This document shows, in pieces, positions 10,090-17,681 of a stretch of 64,000 nt of DNA. Both the position numbers and the translations under genes were made by a program. This DNA is from Cellulosimicrobium protaetiae (GTDB lineage Bacteria > Actinomycetota > Actinomycetes > Actinomycetales > Cellulomonadaceae): assembly GCF_009708005.2 (NCBI RefSeq), contig NZ_CP052757.1, positions 248,001-312,000 on the forward strand. The letters are read 5' to 3'. A model generated the notes under the pieces. That model saw only the letters and a program-made list of their open reading frames with translations. It was not told the DNA's origin and did no database searches. The stretch's first letter is position 1, and each line of letters starts with the position of its first letter.

Positions 10090-11157
10090 TCAGCCCGCAG
10101 GGTCGACGCGCTCACCGACCGTGTGGACGACGACGACCTGCGGGTCCCAGGGGACGAGCTCGTCCACCTGCTCCTGGAGCGTCGCGACGTCGGGCAGGCT
10201 CCCGGGGCTGCGCACCTCGACGACGAGGTCCTGCCCCTCCCACCGCACGGTGTCGACGGACGCGTCGTCCGTCCCGGACAGCCACTCCTCCGCGGCGGCG
10301 CGCGTCTGGCCGAGCCAGAGGTCCGCGAGCGCCGCCTGCACCGTGTTCGCCACCATGGGGACGGCGACGACGAGGACCGCGACGAGGGCGACGACCGCAG
10401 CGACGCGGCGCCGCGGGGCGGGCGCGCCCCGGCGCGCGGCGCGCGCCTCCCGGAGGTACCCGGCGCCGGAGAAGACGACGGTCGCTGCCACGACGAGAGC
10501 GACGGCGTTCGAGGCGAAGAGCAGCAGGGCGCCCGCGGCGAGCGAGGGCTGCCCCTCCCCCAGGCAGACCCCGACGACGCCGAGCGGCGGGACGAGGGAG
10601 ATCGCGATGGCGATGCCGGGTAGCACGTCGCCCAGGTCCCGACGGGCGAGCGCGATCGCTCCCGCGAAGCCGGTCGCGAACGCGGCGGCCAGGTCGCCGA
10701 CGCCGGGCGACGTCCGGCCGGTCACCTGGGAGTTGGCCAGGACGTCGGTGGTCGCGGGGAGCACGAGGGTCACGAGCATCCCGATCGCGACGACGAGGGC
10801 GAGGCCGCCGACGACGTACGCCGCGGACCGCCCGACCTTGCTCGGCGCACCGGCGACGACGCCCAGCCCGACCCCGAGGATCGGCGTGGAGAGCGGGGCG
10901 ATGATCATCGCGCCGATGACGGTCGCTGTGGAGTCGGTGACGACCCCCGCGACGGCGATCACGCCGGAGAGCACGAGCATGGTCCAGAACGCGGACCGCT
11001 TGGCCCGCACGTCGCCGACGTCGAGGTCGAGCCGGTCCGCGACCTCGGCGAGGGGTCGGCGCTGCGCGGCGGGCACGAGCAGCCGGAGCGTGCGGCCCTC
11101 GTCACGGGTCGGAGGGTGCGGGACGTGGTCGGTCCCTGGCTCGGCGGGCGGGGACAT
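10090..11157 (-). CDS. DUF389 (TIGR00341-type) integral membrane protein
   Basis: 355 residues. After ~70 hydrophilic residues with a conserved RAKRSAFWTML entry segment, five or six membrane segments follow, including the family phrases GAMIIAPLSTPILG and AISLVPPLGVVG, and a C-terminal extracytoplasmic/hydrophilic domain. This matches the DUF389 family, found in many actinobacteria and archaea, whose transport or sensing role is unproven. The ATG at 11157 follows GGAGG by 6 nt. It lies 115 bp downstream of the SulP gene on the same strand and could be cotranscribed with it. Its neighbours do not show what it carries. Confidence 0.8.
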   Translation of the reverse strand: MSPPAEPGTDHVPHPPTRDEGRTLRLLVPAAQRRPLAEVADRLDLDVGDVRAKRSAFWTMLVLSGVIAVAGVVTDSTATVIGAMIIAPLSTPILGVGLGVVAGAPSKVGRSAAYVVGGLALVVAIGMLVTLVLPATTDVLANSQVTGRTSPGVGDLAAAFATGFAGAIALARRDLGDVLPGIAIAISLVPPLGVVGVCLGEGQPSLAAGALLLFASNAVALVVAATVVFSGAGYLREARAARRGAPAPRRRVAAVVALVAVLVVAVPMVANTVQAALADLWLGQTRAAAEEWLSGTDDASVDTVRWEGQDLVVEVRSPGSLPDVATLQEQVDELVPWDPQVVVVHTVGERVDPAG

Positions 11158-11271
11158 GGGCGCCTCCAGCGACGTGGGCTCCGGGGCGACCCGGCGCGGG
11201 GAAACAGTAGGCGCGCGACCAGGTCGCTGCCAGCGGAGCAGGACGCCGGTCGGGTCCCCGCGAGGCGTGGG

Positions 11272-12825
11272 TCAGTGCCCGGTCCCGAGCCTGCCCGCGA
11301 GCCGGTCGAGGCGTGCCGTGGTGTCGGCGTTCGCACCGACGACGACGACGGACTTGCCCCGGGCCTCGTACCTCGTCCTGATCGCGTCGAGGGTCGCGAC
11401 GGTCGAGGCGTCCCAGACGTGGGCGTGCGTCACGTCGATGACGACGTGGCGCGGGTCGCCGGCGTAGTCGAACTGGTGGACGAGGTCGTTGGACGAGGCG
11501 AAGAAGAGCTCGCCCTCGACGGCGTAGACGCGCTGGTCGTCCTCGTCGGAGACGTCGAGCCGGGTGACGGTGGTGAGGTGGGCGACGCGGCGCGCGAAGA
11601 GCAGCGTCGCGACGAGGACGCCGACGACGACGCCGTACGCGAGGTTGTGGGTCCACACCGTGACGACGACGGTGGCGAGCATGACGGCCGTCTCGGACCT
11701 CGGCATGCGACGCAGCGTCGTCGGGCGGACGGAGTGCCAGTCGAAGGTGCCGACCGACACCATGATCATCACGGCGACCAGTGCAGCCATGGGGATGGTC
11801 GCGACGACGTCGCCGAGCCCGACGACGAGGACCAGGAGGAACACCCCGGCGAGGAACGTCGAGACGCGTGTGCGAGCGCCCGACACCTTCACGTTGATCA
11901 TCGTCTGGCCGATCATGGCGCAGCCGCCCATGCCGCCGAAGAGGCCGGTGACGATGTTCGAGGCGCCCTGGCCCCACGCCTCGCGGGTCTTGTTCGAGCG
12001 GGTGTCCGTGACGTCGTCGACGAGCTTGGCCGTGAGCAGGGACTCGAGGATGCCGACCAGGGCCATGGCGAGCGCGAACGGCGCGATGATCCGCAGCGTC
12101 TCGACGCTCAGGGGGACGTCGGGGAGGAGCAGCGAGGGCAGCGAGTCCGGCAGCGCACCCTCGTCGCCGACGGTCGGGACGTGGATCGCCGCGGTCGTCG
12201 TCGCGGCGGTGAGGAGCACGATCGCCACTAGCGGTGCCGGGACGACCGTCGTCCAGCGCGGCAGGAGCACCATGATCGCGATGCCGACGGCGACCAGGGG
12301 GTACACCGCCCAGGGCACGCCCTGGAGGTGCGGGAGCTGGGACAGGAAGATGAGGATCGCGAGCGCGTTGACGAACCCGACCATCACCGAGCGCGGGATG
12401 AACCGCATGAGGCGAGCGACGCCGAGCAGCCCGAGCACGACCTGGATCACGCCGGCGAGGATCACCGTGGCGACGAGGTAGTCGACGCCGTGGTCGCGGG
12501 CGACCGGGGCGACGACGAGCGCGACGGCTCCGGTGGCGGCGGAGATCATCGCCGGCCGGCCGCCGAGGAAGGCGATCGACACCGCCATGGTGAACGACGC
12601 GAAGAGCCCGAGGCGTGGGTCGACGCCCGCGATGATCGAGAACGCGATGGCCTCGGGGATGAGCGCGAGCGCGACGACGAGGCCGGCGAGCACCTCGGTC
12701 TTGAGCCGGCGCGGGGACCGCAGCGCGGCCAGGACGGAGTACGACGCATCGGCCTCCGTCGCGCCGGTCGCAGGTCGGGGCGCCGGAGCAGCTTCGGGCG
12801 GGGTGACGCGGTCGTCGTTCGGCAC
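11272..12825 (-). CDS. SulP-family anion transporter with STAS domain
   Basis: 517 residues: about ten to twelve membrane segments (family phrases GLVVALALIPEAIAFSIIAG, GRPAMISAATGA, GGMGGCAMIGQTMIN) and a C-terminal STAS domain (about 400-510, with VVIDVTHAHVWDAS). SulP proteins move sulfate, bicarbonate or related anions; the substrate here cannot be told. The start is GTG at 12825, preceded by GAAGGA at 6 nt; an open frame continues upstream but runs through the divergent MerR control region, so the longer version is rejected. The gene diverges from a MerR regulator, with a perfect inverted repeat between them that is the obvious control site. In other actinobacteria SulP genes are also often paired with small MerR regulators. 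Confidence 0.9.
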   Translation of the reverse strand: MPNDDRVTPPEAAPAPRPATGATEADASYSVLAALRSPRRLKTEVLAGLVVALALIPEAIAFSIIAGVDPRLGLFASFTMAVSIAFLGGRPAMISAATGAVALVVAPVARDHGVDYLVATVILAGVIQVVLGLLGVARLMRFIPRSVMVGFVNALAILIFLSQLPHLQGVPWAVYPLVAVGIAIMVLLPRWTTVVPAPLVAIVLLTAATTTAAIHVPTVGDEGALPDSLPSLLLPDVPLSVETLRIIAPFALAMALVGILESLLTAKLVDDVTDTRSNKTREAWGQGASNIVTGLFGGMGGCAMIGQTMINVKVSGARTRVSTFLAGVFLLVLVVGLGDVVATIPMAALVAVMIMVSVGTFDWHSVRPTTLRRMPRSETAVMLATVVVTVWTHNLAYGVVVGVLVATLLFARRVAHLTTVTRLDVSDEDDQRVYAVEGELFFASSNDLVHQFDYAGDPRHVVIDVTHAHVWDASTVATLDAIRTRYEARGKSVVVVGANADTTARLDRLAGRLGTGH

Positions 12826-12876
12826 GGCGTTCCTTCGGGTCGGGGGCACGCCCCGAGGACCGGACCGAGCGGTCCA

Positions 12877-12906
12877 GAACTCTACCCTCACGTTAGGGTA
12901 GAGTTC
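12877..12906. promoter_or_regulatory. Candidate MerR operator between SulP and merR
   Basis: Perfect 12-bp inverted repeat GAACTCTACCCT / AGGGTAGAGTTC with a 6-bp centre (cacgtt). It lies in the divergent promoter region, and TAGAGT at each end could serve as a -10 box in either direction. MerR regulators bind such dyads inside promoters with over-long spacers, so one site could set both genes. Confidence 0.65.
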
Positions 12907-12948
12907 CACCTGCCCGGGCCCGCGCGCCGACGCGAGAGACTTGCCTCC

Positions 12949-13329
12949 ATGAGCGACCGCCCCGCACCGGCCACGATGCATATCGGCGCCGTGGCCTCCC
13001 GCACCGGCCTGTCGCTGCGCACGCTGCGCCACTACGACGAGGTCGGGCTCGTGCGCCCGTCGGGGCGTACCGACGGCGGCTTCCGGCTCTACACCGAGCG
13101 GGACGTGGAGCGGCTGCTCGTCGTCCGTCGCATGAAGCCGCTCGGGTTCACGCTCGAGGAGATGGCCGACCTGCTGGAGATCTCCGACCGGCTCGCCGCG
13201 GGCGACGTCGACGCCCGGCTGCGCGAGCGCCTCGCCGTGTACGTCGAGACCGCCGGGGAGCGCCGGGCCGACCTCGCGCGCAAGCTCGCCATGGCCGACG
13301 AGTTCATCGCGGTCCTCACGGCGCGCTGA
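12949..13329 (+). CDS. MerR-family transcriptional regulator
   Basis: 126 residues. The N-terminal winged helix-turn-helix reads HIGAVASRTGLSLRTLRHYD, followed by the usual wing (GRTDGGFRLYTERD), the signature MKPLGFTLEEM and a short helical dimerisation arm. No cysteine-rich metal site and no large effector domain are visible, so the signal is unknown. A longer open frame upstream is a shadow; the ATG at 12949 sits 7 nt after GAGACT, consistent with a leaderless transcript. It diverges from the SulP transporter and most likely controls it and itself through the 12877-12906 dyad. Confidence 0.85.
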   Translation: MSDRPAPATMHIGAVASRTGLSLRTLRHYDEVGLVRPSGRTDGGFRLYTERDVERLLVVRRMKPLGFTLEEMADLLEISDRLAAGDVDARLRERLAVYVETAGERRADLARKLAMADEFIAVLTAR

Positions 13330-13482
13330 GGCAGGGGTCCCGGCCTCCCTCGCCCCCCGCCCGCGAGGTCGGGACACCTGCCCCTGGGGCCCGGGACGCC
13401 GCCCGGTCGAGCCTGCGGGGACCGCCGCGGCACGTGGCGGGCCCCGGCCGCGGGATGGGCGGCCCGAACGGAAGGTCGTCCC

Positions 13483-14178
13483 ATGCAGGACAGCTCGCTC
13501 ACCACCCCGTCGCCGCTCGCCGGCGACCCGACCCGCCGCTCGCGCGGCACGACGCCCCGCGCGTGGGCCTGGACCGGCGTCGTCGCCGGGGTCCTGGGCC
13601 TGGTCTCGATCCAGTCCTCGATGGCGCTCGGCGTGAACTGGGAGGAGACCGCCGGCGACGCCGACGCGATCGTCGCCGACCTCGCCGGCCGCACGGGGAC
13701 CCAGATCCTCTTCCACACCGCGACGATCGCGTGCGCGCTGCTCGCGCTCGTGTTCGCCGCGGGCCTCAAGCGCCGGCTCGACGCGCAGGCGCCCGCCGGG
13801 TCGCTCCTGCCGACCGTCGCGGGCTGGGGCCTCGTGCTCGTCTCGGTCGCCGGGCTGCTCGGCTCGGGCCTGGACACGCAGTTCCTCTTCGGCCTCGGCG
13901 ACACGGCGCTCATCGTCCCCGAGTCGGGCGCGTTCTACAGCGACTGGGTCGCGACGATCCCCTGGCTGTGGGTCGGCGCGGGCGTCGCGGGCGTCGCGCT
14001 CGGCGTCGCCGCCCTGCGGCACGCCGCCGCGCCGCGCTGGATCGGCGTCGTCGGGTTCGTGCTCGGCGGGATCGCGCTGCTCGCGGGAGTGTCGCCGCTG
14101 CAGTACATGGCGGGCTTCGTCGGGCCGGTCTGGCTCCTCGTCACCGCGCTCGGCTTCGCGCTCGGGGACCGGCGCTGA
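13483..14178 (+). CDS. Hypothetical integral membrane protein
   Basis: 231 residues with about six hydrophobic segments (around 29-49, 72-93, 105-128, 152-175, 185-205 and 208-226) and a hydrophilic N-terminus. It resembles DUF4386/DUF4149-like four-to-six-helix proteins only in outline; I do not recognise a named family. The ATG follows GGAAGG by 7 nt. A repeat array begins 10 bp after its stop and separates it from the two-component genes. A link to that sensor is possible but rests on position alone. Confidence 0.65.
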   Translation: MQDSSLTTPSPLAGDPTRRSRGTTPRAWAWTGVVAGVLGLVSIQSSMALGVNWEETAGDADAIVADLAGRTGTQILFHTATIACALLALVFAAGLKRRLDAQAPAGSLLPTVAGWGLVLVSVAGLLGSGLDTQFLFGLGDTALIVPESGAFYSDWVATIPWLWVGAGVAGVALGVAALRHAAAPRWIGVVGFVLGGIALLAGVSPLQYMAGFVGPVWLLVTALGFALGDRR

Positions 14179-14187
14179 GCGCGACGT

Positions 14188-14277
14188 GCGAGATCGGCAG
14201 CTCCTGGCGAGATCGGCACGTCCGGTCGAGGTCGGCGGTCCGGGCCGCCGACCTCGCGACGGACCGCCGATCTCGCC
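14188..14277. repeat. Mirrored array of GCGAGATCGGC motifs
   Basis: Five copies of a 12-bp motif related to GCGAGATCGGCA: forward at 14188, 14207 and 14226, then reverse complement at 14245 and 14264, spaced about 19 bp apart. The third and fourth copies form a perfect 12-bp stem (14227-14238 with 14245-14256, 6-nt loop). It begins 10 bp after a stop codon and could act as a terminator. It contains no plausible gene. Confidence 0.7.
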
Positions 14278-14348
14278 GTCGGCCGCGGCCGGGTGATCTC
14301 CCGCCCGGGCCCTTCTCGCCGCGGGTGCCCCGGCCCTACCGTGGGCCC

Positions 14349-16361
14349 GTGGCCGACCCCGGGCCCGGCCGCGCCGGGATGCCCCGCACGGGCTGGACGA
14401 TCGGCGTCCTCGCCTGGGTGCTCGGCGTGTCCGCGCTCGCGCTCCAGCTCACGTCCGGGGTGCCGCTGCTGCTGGGCGACCTGCTGTTCGTCGTCGTCGA
14501 CGCGACGGTCGCCCTCGTCTACGGGACCGTCGCCGCGGTGATCCTCGTGCGCCGGCCGCACGTCGTCGGGTGGCTCGTCGCGCTCGCCGGGATCGGCGGC
14601 GGGGTCGCCGCCCTGGGCGGCGCGTGGCGCAGCTACGCCTCGACCCACCCCGGCCTGCCGCCGCTGACGCCGCTCGCGGACGCCTACGGGTGGGCGTGGG
14701 TCCCCGGGACGGTCGGGCTGTTCGTCCTCGTCCCGTGGTTCGTGCGCGGCGGGCGCCTCGGAGCCGTCGCGTGGTGCGGCGTCGCGGGCGGCGTCGCGTC
14801 CATCGCCTTCTTCTTCCTCGCCCCCACCGACGACCCGCGCCCGGCGATCGTCGGCGTCGTCGTCATGGGGCTCGTCACCGCCGCCGCCACCGCGTGGCGC
14901 TGGCGCCGCGGACCGGTCGAGGAACGCCGCGGCCTCGGTCTGCTCGCGCTCGGGACCGCGCTCATGGCGCTGTCGTTCCTCCCGCTGCTGGGAACCTGGT
15001 CGAGCCCCGACGTGATCCTCGCGCTCCCCCTCACGCACCTCGCGTGCCAGGCGCTGTTCCCCGCCGCGATCCTCGTGTGCGTGCTGCGCAACCGGCTCTG
15101 GGGCATCGACCTCGTGCTGTCGCGCGCGACGGTCGCCGCGATGCTGGCCGTCGGGCTCGCCGTCGTCTACGCCGTCGTCGTCGTGCTCGCGACGGCGGTC
15201 GTCGAGGGCCCCGCCGCGCAGGTCGTCGCGGCGGTCGGGGTGGCGCTCGCGGTGCAGCCCCTGCACACGTGGCTCCGGCACCGGGTGCGCACGCTCGTCT
15301 ACGGGGAGGGCAACGACCCCGGGCGGGCGGCACTGAGCGTCGGCCGCCACCTGTCGTCCGCGTCGACCACGGCCGACCTCGTCGTGAGCCTCGCCGTCGG
15401 CGTGCGGGAGGCGCTGCGCCTGGAGAGCGTGACGATCGAGCGTGCCCCGGACGGCCCGACGGCGCCCGACGCTCCCGCGGACCGGCCCGGTGCGTCGTGG
15501 GACGGGCCGGCGTCGCGCCCCACCGGGCAGACGGCCTCGCTGCCCGTCGCGCACGGTGGCCGGGTGCTCGGCCGCGTCCACGTCGTCGCCCGCGCGGGCG
15601 AGCGGCTCGACGCCCGTACGCGTGCCGCGCTCGACCAGCTCCTGCCCGTGCTCGGCGCGGGCCTCGCCCTCGCGCAGGGCGCCCGAGAGCTCGAGGAGGC
15701 GCGCGACGCCACGACCCGTGCGCGCCTCGCCGAGCGGCGGGTGATCCGCCGCGAGCTGCACGACGGCGTCGGCCCGTGGCTCGTCGGGCTGCGGCTCGGC
15801 CTGCAAGGCGCCCGCAACTCGCTGGCCACCGACCCCGAGGGTGCCGCCGCGGTGCTCGACGCCCTCGGCGCCGAGGTCGCCCAGCGCGTCGAGGACGTGC
15901 GCGCCCTCTCGCGCAGCCTGCTGCCGCCGTCGCTCGACGAGCACGGGCTCGAGGTCGCGCTCGGAGAGCTCGCCGGCCGCCAGGCGCTCGGCGGGTTCGT
16001 CGTGGACGTGCGCTGCGACCCGTGCGACGGCCTCGACCCGCGCGTCGCCGCGGCCGCCTACGCGATCGCGAGCGAGAGCGTCGTCAACGCCGCGCGGCAC
16101 TCCGGGGCCGGGGAGTGCCGCCTGACCGTCCGGCTCGGCGACCGCTGTGTCGTCGTCACGTGCGAGGACGACGGGCGCGGCATCGCGCCCGACGCGACCC
16201 GCGGCGTCGGCTCCCGGTCGCTGCGCGAGCGCACCGACGAGCTCGGCGGGCGGCTCGAGGTCACCGCCGTGCGGACCGACGGCGAGCGCCCGGGCACGCG
16301 CGTGCGCGCGACCCTCCCGCTCGTCCCGGCCGGGTCGCTCGCGCACGAGGGCGCGTCGTGA
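14349..16361 (+). CDS. NarL-type sensor histidine kinase with multi-pass membrane sensor
   Basis: 670 residues. About eight to ten N-terminal membrane segments (to ~300) serve as the sensor, followed by a GAF-like linker (~320-430), a HisKA_3 dimerisation domain with RRELHDGVGP (phospho-accepting H471) and a C-terminal HATPase_c domain (SESVVNAARHSGA, then the G box EDDGRGIAPDATRGVG). It should autophosphorylate and pass phosphate to the response regulator whose GTG overlaps its stop by 4 nt. The start is GTG at 14349, six bases after a TACCGT -10 box with no ribosome site, so the message is probably leaderless; an open frame further upstream crosses the repeat array and is rejected. The signal is unknown. 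Confidence 0.88.
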   Translation: MADPGPGRAGMPRTGWTIGVLAWVLGVSALALQLTSGVPLLLGDLLFVVVDATVALVYGTVAAVILVRRPHVVGWLVALAGIGGGVAALGGAWRSYASTHPGLPPLTPLADAYGWAWVPGTVGLFVLVPWFVRGGRLGAVAWCGVAGGVASIAFFFLAPTDDPRPAIVGVVVMGLVTAAATAWRWRRGPVEERRGLGLLALGTALMALSFLPLLGTWSSPDVILALPLTHLACQALFPAAILVCVLRNRLWGIDLVLSRATVAAMLAVGLAVVYAVVVVLATAVVEGPAAQVVAAVGVALAVQPLHTWLRHRVRTLVYGEGNDPGRAALSVGRHLSSASTTADLVVSLAVGVREALRLESVTIERAPDGPTAPDAPADRPGASWDGPASRPTGQTASLPVAHGGRVLGRVHVVARAGERLDARTRAALDQLLPVLGAGLALAQGARELEEARDATTRARLAERRVIRRELHDGVGPWLVGLRLGLQGARNSLATDPEGAAAVLDALGAEVAQRVEDVRALSRSLLPPSLDEHGLEVALGELAGRQALGGFVVDVRCDPCDGLDPRVAAAAYAIASESVVNAARHSGAGECRLTVRLGDRCVVVTCEDDGRGIAPDATRGVGSRSLRERTDELGGRLEVTAVRTDGERPGTRVRATLPLVPAGSLAHEGAS

Positions 16362-17029
16362 TCCGCGTCGCAGTGGTGGACGACCACCCCGTGTTCCGGC
16401 TCGGGATGGCGGCGCTGCTCGACTCGTTCGACGGCGTCCGCGTCGTCGGGCAGGCCGCGTCGGCCGCCGAGGCACGCGCCCTGCTCGGGCTGCACCCGGG
16501 CGCGGAGGCCGCGCCCGGGGCGGGGCCCGACGTCGTGCTCATGGATCTCGACCTCGGGGGCGGCTCCGGCGTGGACGTGACGCGCGAGCTCGTGCGCGCG
16601 GACCCGGCCGCGCGCGTGCTCGTCGTGACGATGCACGAGGACGACGACGCCGTCGTCGCGGCCGTCCGGGCCGGGGCGCGCGGGTTCCTCGTGAAGTCCG
16701 CGAGCCCCGCCGAGGTCGAGCGGGCCGTCCGCGCCGTGGCCGACGGCGCGATGATCCTCTCCCCGTCCGTCGCCGACCGGGCCATGGCGTACGTCGTGGG
16801 CGGGCGCGCCGCCGCACGCGTGCCGTTCCCGCAGCTCACGGACCGCGAGCGCGAGGTGCTCGACCTCGTCGCGGCCGGGCTCGACAACGCGTCCATCTCG
16901 CGGCGCCTCGTGCTCAGCCCCAAGACCGTGCGCAACCACGTCGCGAACGTGCTCGCCAAGCTCGCGGTCCGCGACCGGTCCGCCGCGATCGTCCGGGCCC
17001 GCGAGGAGGGCCTCGGCACCGCGAGGTAG
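16358..17029 (+). CDS. NarL/FixJ-family response regulator
   Basis: 223 residues. A receiver domain (1-125) has the acidic pair in VVDDHPV, phospho-acceptor D63 in VVLMDLDLG, and the later Thr and Lys (VVTMHEDD, GFLVKSAS). The C-terminal LuxR helix-turn-helix reads LTDREREVLDLVAAGLDN and SPKTVRNHVANVLAKL. It is translationally coupled to the kinase by GTGA overlap, so the two form one signalling pair. Its last codons and stop lie inside the first unit of a 21-bp tandem repeat. Targets cannot be inferred; the pair resembles LiaSR/DesKR-like envelope sensors. Confidence 0.9.
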   Translation: MIRVAVVDDHPVFRLGMAALLDSFDGVRVVGQAASAAEARALLGLHPGAEAAPGAGPDVVLMDLDLGGGSGVDVTRELVRADPAARVLVVTMHEDDDAVVAAVRAGARGFLVKSASPAEVERAVRAVADGAMILSPSVADRAMAYVVGGRAAARVPFPQLTDREREVLDLVAAGLDNASISRRLVLSPKTVRNHVANVLAKLAVRDRSAAIVRAREEGLGTAR

Positions 17030-17104
17030 AACCCTGGTCGCGCGAGATAGAACCGTGGTCGCGCGAAGTAGAACCGTGGTCGCGCGAGGTAGAACCCTGG
17101 TCGC
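17021..17104. repeat. Four exact-length 21-bp tandem repeats
   Basis: Units start at 17021, 17042, 17063 and 17084 with consensus GCGAGGTAGAACCCTGGTCGC; units 1 and 4 are identical and 2 and 3 differ at two positions each. The first unit supplies the final Ala-Arg-stop of the response regulator (TAG at 17027), and the array fills the gap to the convergent VOC gene. Each unit would read as stop-containing in that frame, so copy number does not change the protein. Confidence 0.85.
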
Positions 17105-17105
17105 C

Positions 17106-17483
17106 TCAGGCCTCGTCGTCCTGGATGACCGAGAGCACGTTGCCGGCGGGGTCGGTGAACCACGCGATGAGCGGGCCGCCGCCGCGGAACACGAAGTCGT
17201 CGTCCGTCTCGACCGGCGTCCCCGCGTACTTCTCGAACACGACGCCGCGCTCGCGCAGGGCGGCAACGGTCCCGGGGACGTCGGCGACCGGGAAGTTGAG
17301 GACGGTGAACGACGCCGGCTCGTGCGCGTCGCCCTTCGGGTAGACGAGCACGCCCGAGTCACCGGTCACCCGGAGCCACAGCATGTCGTCGCCCTCGACG
17401 GTGAGCCCGAGCCGGTCGCGGTAGAACTGCCGCGCCGCCTCGACGTCGTCGACCGAGAACCCGCTGAACGCCTTGCCGAGCAT
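17106..17483 (-). CDS. VOC-family (glyoxalase/bleomycin-resistance-like) protein
   Basis: 125 residues with the paired beta-alpha-beta-beta-beta units of the vicinal oxygen chelate fold: GFSVDDVEAARQFYRDRLGL at the start and FTDPAGNVLSVIQ at the end, the usual closing motif. Such proteins include metal-dependent lyases, dioxygenases and drug-binding proteins; the substrate is unknown. The ATG follows AGGAGG by 5 nt. It is convergent with the response regulator across the 21-bp repeats and stands alone. Confidence 0.82.
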   Translation of the reverse strand: MLGKAFSGFSVDDVEAARQFYRDRLGLTVEGDDMLWLRVTGDSGVLVYPKGDAHEPASFTVLNFPVADVPGTVAALRERGVVFEKYAGTPVETDDDFVFRGGGPLIAWFTDPAGNVLSVIQDDEA

Positions 17484-17681
17484 GTCGCCTCCTGGGGTCG
17501 GGGCGGGCCGGGCGGCCCGCTCTCCCCAGGGTCGACCGGAGAGGGTTCACCCGCTCATCGGTCGAGCGCCTGGTGGCTGCCCTGGCTCGGCCGGTTCACG
17601 CGGGTCGCCGCCTCGCCACGGGGAGGCCGCGGGAGTCGAGCAGCCCGACGCCGCGCCGAGCACCTCGACGTCAGGGACCAC

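Noticed and set aside
12826-14022. N-terminal extension of the SulP gene upstream of 12825
   Set aside because: It would run antisense through the merR gene and the next membrane-protein gene and through the operator; the GTG at 12825 has a good ribosome site.
13935-16475. 846-codon minus-strand frame across the sensor kinase
   Set aside because: Shadow of the kinase frame: Arg/Asp/Glu-rich, no domains.
17106-17483. Antibiotic-resistance (bleomycin) annotation for the VOC protein
   Set aside because: The fold is shared by many functions and no resistance-specific motif or context is present.
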